Assembly: GCF_023218075.1 (NCBI RefSeq)
Contig: NZ_JALPTB010000019.1
Span: 1 to 64,000, forward strand
Direction: 5' to 3'
From: Rhodococcus sp. HM1
GTDB lineage: Bacteria > Actinomycetota > Actinomycetes > Mycobacteriales > Mycobacteriaceae
DNA length: 64,000 nt
Shown here in pieces: positions 36,485 through 44,436 of this stretch; the stretch's first letter is position 1; each line of letters starts with the position of its first letter. Below the pieces are notes generated by a model, which saw nothing but the letters and a program-made list of their open reading frames with translations, ran no database searches and was not told the DNA's origin. Position numbers and translations under genes: made by a program.

Positions 36485-37984
36485 TCAGTACGCGCCTGCC
36501 CCGGCGACAACGGCCCGGACGGTCTTGACGACGATGAGCAGGTCCCCAACCATCGACCAGTTCTCCACATAGGACAGGTCGAGTCGCACCGACTCCTCCC
36601 ACGACAGGTCCGACCGTCCGCTCACCTGCCACAGCCCGGTCATCCCGGGCTTGACGAGCAACCGGCGACGCACCGTTCCGTCGTATTCCGCCACCTCGCG
36701 CCGTAAGGGCGGACGTGGGCCGACCACGCTCATATCCCTGCGCAGCACATTGATGAACTGCGGCAGTTCGTCGATGCTGTACCGGCGCAACATTCGGCCC
36801 ACGGGCGTGACGCGTGGATCTTCTCGCAGCTTGAACAGGACCCCGGCGCCTTCGTTCCTGTCCATCAGCGCCGCTACATTTCGGTCGGCACCGTCCACCA
36901 TGGACCGGAATTTCAACATCATGAACGGTTGTCCGTCGAGACCGATGCGTACGGATTTGTAGAAGACCGGGCCTTTGCTGGTGAGTTTGATCGCGATCGC
37001 CACCGCAATCATCAGCGGACTCGCGACGAGCAGCACGAGAGCGGAAAACACCACATCGAATGCGGTCTTCGCGAAGCTCTTGGCACCGTGATATTGGGGT
37101 TTCTCCACATGGATGAGCGGGAGACCGGCGACCGGGCGCATTTCGAGGCGGGGCCCGGAAACATCGATGATTCCCGGAGCGACCACGAGGTCGATCTCGG
37201 AATCCTCCAATTCCCACAGCAGATCCCGAATACCGCGATGGCCCACCCTCTCGGTGTCTGTGATCACGACGGTGTCGGCGCCGGTCTGCTCCAGCGCGGC
37301 GACCACGTCGATTTCGCTGCCGAGCACGGGGATTTCGGCGTCGGCCGAGCCGATCGTTCCGCCTCGACGGCCGTCGGGACCGGGGATGCAGGCCCCCACC
37401 ACGTGGTATCCGTCCGCGGTCCCCCTCGAGAAGGATTCGATCAGGTCACGGATGGAGCGCTCGCCACCGACGACCAGCACCGCGGTCTGCAACTGACCGC
37501 GTTCGCGCCAACGCGTCACTCGCCTGCGCCAGAGCCAACGGCCGAGTAGCAGGCCCCCCAATCCCGTCGGGAGGGCGATTGCGAGATAGAGGCGGGCCAG
37601 GTCGAGTCCCGCGAGCAGCGCCACGATGGCGATGACGCCGAACATCCAGAACGTCGACGAGATGATCCGGCGGTACTCCTCGTCCCCGCTTCCCACCACG
37701 CGAGGGGATCGGGTGCGGAAGATCGCCAGGACGGACAGCCACAGGGCAACCAGAACAACGGTCACGAGGCCGTAGCCGACGAAACTGACGGCCTTGGACT
37801 GGACCTGCACATCGAAAGTCCCGAATCGGACCCACTGCGCCGCCAGGACCGCCGCCGCCACGATCAACGTGTCGGTGACAACCAGTCGCTTCACGTACGT
37901 CGCCACCCACAGTCGACGCGCGACGGCACCCCGGTGGGATACGGCGATCGCATCTTCCGCGGATGCGTGCGTGGGCAGTGCCAC
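36485..37984 (-). CDS. Polyprenyl-phosphate sugar-1-phosphate transferase (WbaP/CpsE type)
   Basis: The protein of about 499 residues has four or five N-terminal membrane helices, a central CoA-binding-like domain and a C-terminal bacterial sugar transferase domain. The catalytic signatures are KFRSM, DELPQFINVLRRDMSVVGPRP and LVKPGMTGLWQVSGRSD. It starts repeat-unit synthesis by placing a sugar phosphate on undecaprenyl phosphate. I choose GTG 37984, which has AGGAGGG just upstream; GTG 38017 has no ribosome site and would coincide with the predicted transcript start. It is the first gene of the minus-strand operon. Confidence 0.9.
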   Translation of the reverse strand: MALPTHASAEDAIAVSHRGAVARRLWVATYVKRLVVTDTLIVAAAVLAAQWVRFGTFDVQVQSKAVSFVGYGLVTVVLVALWLSVLAIFRTRSPRVVGSGDEEYRRIISSTFWMFGVIAIVALLAGLDLARLYLAIALPTGLGGLLLGRWLWRRRVTRWRERGQLQTAVLVVGGERSIRDLIESFSRGTADGYHVVGACIPGPDGRRGGTIGSADAEIPVLGSEIDVVAALEQTGADTVVITDTERVGHRGIRDLLWELEDSEIDLVVAPGIIDVSGPRLEMRPVAGLPLIHVEKPQYHGAKSFAKTAFDVVFSALVLLVASPLMIAVAIAIKLTSKGPVFYKSVRIGLDGQPFMMLKFRSMVDGADRNVAALMDRNEGAGVLFKLREDPRVTPVGRMLRRYSIDELPQFINVLRRDMSVVGPRPPLRREVAEYDGTVRRRLLVKPGMTGLWQVSGRSDLSWEESVRLDLSYVENWSMVGDLLIVVKTVRAVVAGAGAY

Positions 37985-38019
37985 GAACCCTCCTGGCACT
38001 CGAATTCTTGAACTCACGG

Positions 38020-38046
38020 AGCGTACAGAAGCCGGATCGTTATCAA
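38020..38046 (-). promoter_or_regulatory. Candidate promoter of the polysaccharide operon
   Basis: On the minus strand TTGATA (38041-38046) and TACGCT (38020-38025) are 15 bp apart, a short but usable spacing. Transcription would begin near 38013 and give a leader of about 30 nt ending in AGGAGGG before GTG 37984. Confidence 0.35.
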
Positions 38047-38091
38047 GTTAAGATTCGTTACTTAACACCGCAAAGTGTGTTCCGTTACACA
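38047..38091. promoter_or_regulatory. Two palindromes upstream of the polysaccharide promoter
   Basis: GTTAAG-N8-CTTAAC (38047-38066) touches the proposed -35, and TGTGT-N6-ACACA (38076-38091) lies just upstream. Both are perfect inverted repeats in an AT-rich stretch and could be binding sites for dimeric regulators. Confidence 0.4.
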
Positions 38092-38342
38092 CATTGCACC
38101 TGGATTCCACCGTGCGCAGGCAGCAGCACAGCGTTTTCCGTTATTCCACGTAACGATCACCTACCGCGTCGTTCGAACGGTCGAATTCCATTCCGCCGGC
38201 AGAGCGTAAGCAATTCGAAGTGATGTAATTCCGTGGTGCATAACGGAACCGACGTCCGGGGAACCGACAGGACCCGCGCCGGGCACAAATGCACGACCCC
38301 ATCCCGTCGAGGAGTATGCGAGCGAATCCAGATGTCGATCTG

Positions 38343-39401
38343 CTACTCGTCGGCGCCCATTGCCGCCGCCAGCTGCGGCCACGACTCGTGCAACTCGTCC
38401 TGCCAGTAACCCCACGAGTGCGTCCCGAGATCACGGAACCGGACGGTCGCGGGGATGTCCAGTTCCCGCAGGCGGTCGGCGAGCCGGTGCGTGCAGACGT
38501 TGGTGGCCGCCTCGAGCAGACCACCCCACACGATCTGCTCGATCAGCCACGGTGCCTGCGGGGACCGGGGCAGGAACGGACTGTCGTGGGGGCCGGGGAG
38601 CCCGCTGCCGTTCGAAATGTACAGAGACAGGCCTCGCAGCTTCTCGGCGTTGAGGTAGGGGTCGTGCGCCTCCCACCCCGGGCCGTCGTAGGGCCCCCAC
38701 ATGTCCGTGGCGTCCTTCGCGCCGGCCACCTCGACGACGGACCGGACGTATGCCTGACCGAGGGGGTCGCTGGTCTGTGCGCACCCGCTGTACGACGCGA
38801 CCGCCCGATACAAGCCCGGCGCCTGGATAGCCAGATCGAGCACGGACGTGGCAGCCATCGACAGGCCCGCGATCGCGTTGACGCCCGAGGCTCCGAGCGT
38901 GCGGTCCAGCACGGGAGGCAACTCCCGGGTGAGGAACGTGCCCCACTTGTTCGTGCCGGATGCGGGATCGTCGCGCAGCCAGTCGGTGTAGTAGCTGATC
39001 ATGCCCTCGGCGGGAATGACGACGTTGACGTTCTTGTCCGCGGTGAAGTCGAGGATGTCGGTCTGATTGAGCCAGGTCATCGCGTCCTCGCCGCCGCCGG
39101 CCCCGTTGAACAGGTACAGCGTCGGCCGCGGCACGCTCGGATCGGCGGGACGGATCACATTCAGGGTGATGGTGCGGTCCATCGCCGGGGAGTGCACGAA
39201 CACATCCCAGCGCCGGTCCCCGACCTTCTCGATCCGCTCAACGACCGCGAGGCCGCCACCCGGTTCCACCACGGATCCCGGCGCAGCCCCGGCGGGAGCA
39301 GGGACGAGCGTCGCGAGCACGACACCGGCGAGCACCACTCCGGAAAGCCACGCCCGACGAAGCGCCGCGCTACCGGCACCGCCCTTCCGAAGAGTCTTCA
39401 C
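38343..39401 (-). CDS. Secreted mycolyltransferase, antigen-85 type
   Basis: The 352-residue protein has a signal peptide (ending about PAPAGAA) and the Ag85-like alpha/beta-hydrolase fold. PTLYLFNGAGGGEDAMTWL is near the N-terminus. The nucleophile Ser is in AGLSMAA, the same elbow as mycobacterial Ag85 proteins, and His is in GTHSWGYW. It transfers mycolates outside the membrane. GTG 39401 is preferred for its signal peptide; ATG 39449 would add 16 residues. The open frame continues upstream through alkB but is not coding there. It lies 62 bp after alkB, so the two may be co-transcribed. Confidence 0.87.
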   Translation of the reverse strand: MKTLRKGGAGSAALRRAWLSGVVLAGVVLATLVPAPAGAAPGSVVEPGGGLAVVERIEKVGDRRWDVFVHSPAMDRTITLNVIRPADPSVPRPTLYLFNGAGGGEDAMTWLNQTDILDFTADKNVNVVIPAEGMISYYTDWLRDDPASGTNKWGTFLTRELPPVLDRTLGASGVNAIAGLSMAATSVLDLAIQAPGLYRAVASYSGCAQTSDPLGQAYVRSVVEVAGAKDATDMWGPYDGPGWEAHDPYLNAEKLRGLSLYISNGSGLPGPHDSPFLPRSPQAPWLIEQIVWGGLLEAATNVCTHRLADRLRELDIPATVRFRDLGTHSWGYWQDELHESWPQLAAAMGADE

Positions 39402-39463
39402 GTCCGACAACCCCCGCAACCCGCCCCGACACGGACGGACGCACCGCATCCGTGTGATCAGGA

Positions 39464-40627
39464 TTACGTAACGGAGGGGTAACGCGCAAGGATTTCGGCT
39501 TCTTTGCGCGGCTCGATGTTGATTCGCGTCAAGTCGTAGCCGTAGTGCTCGAGCACGCGACGATCCATGACGCGGCGCCACAGGGGCGGCACGAGCGAGA
39601 CGAGGACGAGCACCGCGTACCCGGCGGGCAGCTGCGGCGCCTCCGGCATGCTGCGCAACGTCTGATAGCGGCGCATCGGGTTCGCATGATGGTCGCTGTG
39701 TCGCTGCAGGTTGTAGAGGAACAGGTTGCTGCACACGTGGTCGCTGTTCCAGCTGTGAGGCGCGGCGACCCGCACGTAACGGCCGTCGGGCCGCTTCTCC
39801 CGCAGCAGACCGTAGTGCTCGAGATAGTTCACGGCCTCGAGGAACATCACGGCCATCACGGCCTGCACGACGAGCCACGGTGCGATCTGCCAGCCGAAGG
39901 CCGCGACGAGGGCCGCGTACAGCACGACACTCATCGCCCACGCGTTGAGGATGTTGTTGCGAACCGGATTCCACGGCGACCGTCCGCGGCGACGCAGCCG
40001 CGCGCTCTCGTAGCTCCAGGCCGAGCGCAGGCTGCCGATCACGGTCCGCGGCAGGAAGCGCCAGTAGCTCTCTCCGAAACGAGCGGTCGCAGGATCGTCG
40101 GGCGTCGCCACCCGCAGATGGTGACCGTGGTTGTGCTCGACGTAGAAGTGCCCGTAGAAGGACTGGGCGAGCGCGACTTTCGCGAGGCGTCGTTCGAGCG
40201 TCGTCCGTTTGTGTCCGAGTTCGTGGGCTGCGTTGATACCCACCCCGCCGACGACGCCGAGCGTCGCGGCCATCGCGAACTTCTCGAACGGCCCCATCGG
40301 GCAGTTCACCCAGGTCCAGCAGCCGAAGACCAGTCCCGCGTACTGCAGCGGCAGGTACAGGTACGTGCACCGGCGGTAGTACTTGTCGCGCTCGAGGGAC
40401 TTCATGACCGCCTCGGGCGGATTGGTCCGGTCCTGGTCGACGAACCGATCGACGAGCGGCGCGATCACGGCGATGACGATCGCCCCGGCCGCCCAGAAGA
40501 CACCGAGGTGCAGGTGGCGCACGAGAACCCATGCCATGAACGGGCTCAGCGGAACGGCCAGTCCGAACAGCCAGAGATGGCGTTTCGGGTCCCTCCATCG
40601 CGAACCGATCTCGTCGTCCATCGGCAT
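39464..40627 (-). CDS. alkB: AlkB-type alkane 1-monooxygenase
   Basis: The 387-residue integral membrane di-iron enzyme has the AlkB His boxes HELGHK, HNHGHH and LQRHSDHHA plus NYLEHYGL, and several hydrophobic helices. It hydroxylates terminal carbons of alkanes using electrons from rubredoxin. ATG 40627 is chosen for a GGGGGG box six bases upstream. No rubredoxin or rubredoxin reductase gene follows, unlike the usual rhodococcal alkB operon, so electrons must come from elsewhere in the genome. The next gene is a mycolyltransferase. Confidence 0.9.
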   Translation of the reverse strand: MPMDDEIGSRWRDPKRHLWLFGLAVPLSPFMAWVLVRHLHLGVFWAAGAIVIAVIAPLVDRFVDQDRTNPPEAVMKSLERDKYYRRCTYLYLPLQYAGLVFGCWTWVNCPMGPFEKFAMAATLGVVGGVGINAAHELGHKRTTLERRLAKVALAQSFYGHFYVEHNHGHHLRVATPDDPATARFGESYWRFLPRTVIGSLRSAWSYESARLRRRGRSPWNPVRNNILNAWAMSVVLYAALVAAFGWQIAPWLVVQAVMAVMFLEAVNYLEHYGLLREKRPDGRYVRVAAPHSWNSDHVCSNLFLYNLQRHSDHHANPMRRYQTLRSMPEAPQLPAGYAVLVLVSLVPPLWRRVMDRRVLEHYGYDLTRINIEPRKEAEILARYPSVT

Positions 40628-40781
40628 TGCCGACCCCCCGGACACACCCAATTCCACCACATACTTCCAGCCGCATTGCTACGCGCCGGCTGTCCTCGCC
40701 CCCGAACACAGCCCCCATCGCCTCGAAGAGTAATGCACGGAGGTTGGGCCCTCGGTGGTCCGTGACAGAGGCCACAAACAG

Positions 40782-40826
40782 CACAACGGTGGTGCCGGGT
40801 CACAATACCTGGGCACCACCGTTGTG
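40782..40826 (-). terminator. Terminator of the cold-shock gene
   Basis: Perfect 15-bp arms (40782-40796 and 40812-40826) enclose a 15-base loop, 16 bp beyond the cspA stop. Read on the minus strand the stem is followed by a T-rich TGTTTGTGG. Confidence 0.75.
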
Positions 40827-40842
40827 AACGGGGAACGCGAAT

Positions 40843-41046
40843 TCAGATGGCGCGGACGCCCTGCGCCTGCGGACCCTTCTGACCCTGACCGATCTCGAAC
40901 TCGACGCGGGCACCCTCATCGAGAGTCTTGAACCCGGTGCCCTGGATCTCGGAGTAGTGGACGAAGACGTCCGGCCCCCCACCGTCCTGTTCGATGAACC
41001 CGAACCCCTTCTCCGCGTTGAACCACTTCACAGTTCCCTGCGCCAT
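40843..41046 (-). CDS. cspA: Cold-shock domain protein
   Basis: The 67-residue single-domain RNA-binding protein has RNP1 KGFGFI and RNP2 VFVHYS, the normal length for CspA-type RNA chaperones. It is a single gene with its own terminator, divergent from the aminotransferase. Confidence 0.95.
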   Translation of the reverse strand: MAQGTVKWFNAEKGFGFIEQDGGGPDVFVHYSEIQGTGFKTLDEGARVEFEIGQGQKGPQAQGVRAI

Positions 41047-41197
41047 TTCCGCTGACTCCCTCTACATCCACACCCGGACGTCACCCCGACGCCGCGGTCA
41101 AGTGGCCATCATCGCACTGATTGTGACGATCGTCGCGGCAGACGCGTCGGAGGTTTCGGAAAATCCGGTTGAAATGGAGTTGCGCGCCGGTGGCACC

Positions 41198-42463
41198 ATG
41201 GACGCCGTGACTATCGGAGAGCAAGGCCACCTTCACCACCGCATCACCCGCCCGCTCGAGCAGTCCTCGAAGCTGCAGAACGTGCTGTACGAGATCCGCG
41301 GGCCGGTGCACGCCCACGCCGCGCGACTGGAGGCGGAAGGTCACCGCATCCTGAAGCTGAACATCGGCAATCCCGCCCCGTTCGGATTCGAGGCGCCCGA
41401 GACGATCGTGCAGGACATGATCGCTGCTCTCCCGCACGCCCAGGGCTACTCGGAGTCCAAGGGCATCGCGTCGGCGCGCCGCGCGATCGTCACACGCTAC
41501 GAACTGGTGCCGGGCTTCCCCAAGCTCGACATCAACGACGTCTACCTGGGCAACGGCGTCTCCGAGCTCATCACCATCACGATGCAGGCGCTGCTGGACG
41601 ACGGCGACGAGGTCCTCATCCCCGCACCGGACTATCCGCTGTGGACTGCGATGACCTCACTCGCCGGTGGCACTCCCGTGCACTATCTGTGCGACGAGTC
41701 CAACGACTGGAATCCGGACATCTCCGATATCGAGTCGAAGATCACCGATCGCACCAAGGCCCTGCTGGTCATCAACCCGAACAATCCCACGGGCGCGGTG
41801 TACTCCCTCGAGGTCCTGACGCAGCTGGTCGAGCTGGCCCGCAAGCATCAGCTGCTGCTGCTCGCCGACGAGATCTACGACAAGATCCTCTACGACGACG
41901 CGAAGCACATCTCGCTCGCGACGCTGGCACCCGACCTGCTCTGCCTGACCTACAACGGCCTGTCGAAGGCGTACCGGGTCGCCGGCTACCGCTCCGGTTG
42001 GATGACCATCACGGGCCCGAAGGAACACGCTGCCGGCTTCCTCGAGGGCGTCGATCTCCTCGCCTCGACGCGCCTGTGCCCGAACGTCCCGGCGCAGCAT
42101 GCGATCCAGGTCGCGCTCGGCGGTTACCAGAGCATCGAGGACCTGATCCTGCCCGGCGGCAGGCTGCTCGAACAGCGCGATGTCGCGTGGGAACGGCTCA
42201 ACGCGATTCCGGGCGTCAGCTGCGTGAAGCCGCGCGGCGCCCTGTACGCCTTCCCGCGGCTGGATCCGGAGGTGTACGAGATCCACGACGACGAGAAGCT
42301 CGTGCAGGATCTGCTGCTGCAGGAGAAGATCCTCATGGTCCAGGGCACCGGCTTCAACTGGCCGAACCACGATCACCTTCGGATCGTCACGCTGCCGTGG
42401 GCCCGCGACCTCGCCGTCGCCATCGAACGGTTCGGCAACTTCCTGTCGAGCTACAAGCAGTAG
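41198..42463 (+). CDS. aspC: PLP-dependent aminotransferase (AspC/AlaT type)
   Basis: The 421-residue fold-type I aminotransferase has the PLP region INPNNPTGAVY, LLADEIYDK and the lysine site YNGLSKAYRVAGYRSGW. The opening RPLEQSSKLQNVLYEIRGPV and LKLNIGNPAPFGFEAP match Rv0337c of mycobacteria, annotated aspC and thought to be an alanine/glutamate aminotransferase. In mycobacteria that gene directly follows the etfD homologue on the same strand; here 28.8 kb intervene. ATG 41198 is the likely start; GTG 41207 is possible. Confidence 0.88.
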   Translation: MDAVTIGEQGHLHHRITRPLEQSSKLQNVLYEIRGPVHAHAARLEAEGHRILKLNIGNPAPFGFEAPETIVQDMIAALPHAQGYSESKGIASARRAIVTRYELVPGFPKLDINDVYLGNGVSELITITMQALLDDGDEVLIPAPDYPLWTAMTSLAGGTPVHYLCDESNDWNPDISDIESKITDRTKALLVINPNNPTGAVYSLEVLTQLVELARKHQLLLLADEIYDKILYDDAKHISLATLAPDLLCLTYNGLSKAYRVAGYRSGWMTITGPKEHAAGFLEGVDLLASTRLCPNVPAQHAIQVALGGYQSIEDLILPGGRLLEQRDVAWERLNAIPGVSCVKPRGALYAFPRLDPEVYEIHDDEKLVQDLLLQEKILMVQGTGFNWPNHDHLRIVTLPWARDLAVAIERFGNFLSSYKQ

Positions 42464-42737
42464 CGTTCACGCAGGTCACCGGCTCGGTCCGCGCTTCGGG
42501 CCGGGCCGCACCCGGCGTTCGCGGTGGGGTTCGCTCCGATTTTCCGGACACCGGAGCCCGCCGTGACACGCCCGAGACGCACGACACGCCGATCGTTGTG
42601 GAATGTATTTTTCGAGCCCTGCGGACGCATTTCCGCAGGTAGAAGGTCCCTAATAGGTCCCGAATCGGACAATCGGACCAAGCGGTGAGGCGAGACACAC
42701 CTCAGAAGACTTTCCCGAACACGGACATAGGAAGTAA
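42464..42737. other. Spacer after aspC, no gene seen
   Basis: About 270 bp of mixed composition lie between aspC and the small RNA. The right part is AT-richer and should hold the RNA promoter; TAGGAA at 42728-42733 is the best -10 candidate. No ORF with a ribosome site is visible. Confidence 0.5.
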
Positions 42738-42865
42738 GTTTGTCCATGGCACGGCGCGACCGTGCCGGGCTCCCTGACCGACGCCATCCCCCCTGTGCGA
42801 GGTCAGGTGAAGGTGGCGGGGACACCCCCCCTGCTCCCCGCCACCACCAGCCCAACTCTTTCTCC
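42738..42865 (+). ncRNA. 6C-type small RNA
   Basis: Three consecutive hairpins are seen. The first is GGCACGG-cgcga-CCGTGCC (42748-42766). The second has CCTGACC (42773-42779) paired with GGTCAGG (42801-42807) and a loop with exactly six C (42788-42793). The third has GGTGGCGGGG (42812-42821) paired with CCCCGCCACC (42836-42845) and a loop with seven C (42825-42831). A pyrimidine-rich CTCTTTCTCCTCC follows. Two stem-loops with runs of six or more C in their loops define the actinobacterial 6C RNA (B11 in M. tuberculosis), a trans-acting sRNA that pairs through its C-loops with G-rich mRNA starts. Ends are approximate. Confidence 0.8.
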
Positions 42866-43108
42866 TCCGGCCCCGAGCACATCGAACGCTCAGTCGCCAC
42901 GGCCCGTGAATCTCGGCGGGAAACTCACTCGCGGTCACGATTGAACCACAGATTTTCTGGGTAAGCCACACAGAAGGCTCGTTCCGGGCCTATTTTTTCG
43001 TGCCTGTGGCACGATCTTGACGCATCAACTTGTGCGCAGAGCACAAATGAATCCCTCAATGGAGCCTGGACGGCCGTGCCCCCGTCCGGACATCCCGCAG
43101 AGGGTGGC
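42866..43108. other. Spacer before yibE/F, no gene seen
   Basis: This spacer of about 240 bp contains a small CGTGCC-TGT-GGCACG hairpin (42999-43013) preceded, not followed, by TTTTTT. No ORF is credible. Confidence 0.5.
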
Positions 43109-43114
43109 TAGCCT
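43109..43114 (+). promoter_or_regulatory. Possible -10 box for a leaderless yibE/F mRNA
   Basis: TAGCCT ends 6 bp before the GTG at 43121 and no ribosome site is present, the spacing expected for a leaderless transcript. Confidence 0.35.
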
Positions 43115-43120
43115 GTCCCG

Positions 43121-44422
43121 GTGAGTCACGGACACGGGCACGGGCACGGGCACGGGCACGACGGTCCGGTCCCGCTCGGCCCTACTGCGGCCCGGGTGGT
43201 CGTCGGACTGCTGACAGCCATCGGCATCGTCGTTCTGCTGGGCACGGCCGCCCTGTGGCCCAGCAGCAGGTCCATCGACATTCCCGCGCCCTTCCAGACA
43301 TCGGGCGGCGGCGCCGTGGTCACCGAGGCGGGCACTGTCGTCACCCAGGACACCGGCTCGTGCGGGAGCACCTCCTCCGGCCGCGTGTTCACCGGCAACC
43401 CGGTGCCGCCCGCGACCGACGCCTACCAATGTGCCCGCAGCGTGATCGCCATCGAATCGGGTCCCAACGAGGGCACCCGGACCCTGCTCGAGATCGCCCC
43501 GGGCCCGGGACAACCGGAGTTGCACGCCGGGGAGAAGATCCGGCTGGTCCGGCAGACCGATCCGTCGGGCACAACCCAGTACTCCTTCTACGACTACGCC
43601 CGCGGACTGCCCATCACCCTGATCATCGTCGCGTTCGCCGTCGTGATCGTCGTGGTCGCACGGTGGCGGGGGCTGAGGGCCCTGATCGGCCTGCTCGTCG
43701 CGTTCGGCGTACTCGTCGGTTTCATGCTGCCGGCACTACTCGACGGAAAACCGGCCGTGCCGGTCGCGCTCGTCGGCGGGTCGCTCATCCTCTACGCCGT
43801 GTTGTACCTCGCGCACGGAGTGAACCTGCGTACGAGTTCGGCGCTGCTGGGCACCCTGGCGTCGATGGGCCTCGCGGCGCTGCTGTCCTATCTGGCGATC
43901 CGGCTGACCAATCTGACGGGCCTGTCGGAGGAACAGAACACCGACGTGCAGTTGTACCTCGAGCACGTGAGCATCACGGGTCTGCTGCTCGCCGGATTCA
44001 TCATCGGATCGCTCGGTGTCCTCAACGACGTCACGATCACGCAGGCGTCGTCGGCGTTCGAACTCGCGGCGATCGACCCGTCCGCGAGCCGCCGCGAGGT
44101 GTTCACCTCCGCGATGCGGGTCGGTCGCGACCACATCGCGAGCACCGTCTACACGCTGGTGCTCGCGTACGCCGGCGGCGCGCTGCCGCTGCTGCTGTTC
44201 TTCAGCATCGCCGGACGATCGATCTCCGACGTCCTCACCGGCGACGCGGTCGCCATCGAAATCGTGCGGGCCTGCGTGGGCGGCATCGCCCTGACCCTGT
44301 CGGTGCCGCTGACCACCGCGATCGCGGCGCTGCTTGCCCGGCCCGTCGGATCGGGTGGCGGGGCTGCGCCCGTCGTCGAACGACCCCGTCGGGAACCGAC
44401 CCGCGGGCGGCACGCCCGCTGA
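43121..44422 (+). CDS. YibE/F family membrane protein with His-Gly N-terminus
   Basis: The 433-residue integral membrane protein begins with alternating His-Gly residues (HGHGHGHGHGHD, residues 3-14) encoded by tandem GGGCAC units. Then come one helix, an extracytoplasmic domain of about 120 residues with two Cys (DTGSCGS, AYQCARS) and about seven further helices of the YibE/F family (LGVLNDVTITQASSAFEL, RVGRDHIASTVYTLVLAYAG). The His-Gly tract could bind metal. The transported substrate, if any, is unknown. The gene is convergent with the Hsp70-like gene, 14 bp apart. Confidence 0.85.
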   Translation: MSHGHGHGHGHGHDGPVPLGPTAARVVVGLLTAIGIVVLLGTAALWPSSRSIDIPAPFQTSGGGAVVTEAGTVVTQDTGSCGSTSSGRVFTGNPVPPATDAYQCARSVIAIESGPNEGTRTLLEIAPGPGQPELHAGEKIRLVRQTDPSGTTQYSFYDYARGLPITLIIVAFAVVIVVVARWRGLRALIGLLVAFGVLVGFMLPALLDGKPAVPVALVGGSLILYAVLYLAHGVNLRTSSALLGTLASMGLAALLSYLAIRLTNLTGLSEEQNTDVQLYLEHVSITGLLLAGFIIGSLGVLNDVTITQASSAFELAAIDPSASRREVFTSAMRVGRDHIASTVYTLVLAYAGGALPLLLFFSIAGRSISDVLTGDAVAIEIVRACVGGIALTLSVPLTTAIAALLARPVGSGGGAAPVVERPRREPTRGRHAR

Positions 44423-44436
44423 TCACTGCCCGGACA

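Larger units (their letters stand above)
38018..38342. other. Intergenic region with promoter and palindromes (325 bp)
   Basis: No ORF is credible here. The left third is AT-rich and holds the likely promoter of the polysaccharide operon plus two inverted repeats. The rest, toward the mycolyltransferase end, shows nothing I can name. Confidence 0.6.

Noticed and set aside
39450-40784. Open-frame extension of the mycolyltransferase through alkB
   Set aside because: It is antisense-free but out of frame with alkB, has no domain, and a signal peptide begins at 39401.
42999-43013. Hairpin CGTGCC-TGT-GGCACG as a terminator
   Set aside because: The T-tract precedes the stem on the plus strand and would be an A-tract on the minus strand, so it fits neither direction.
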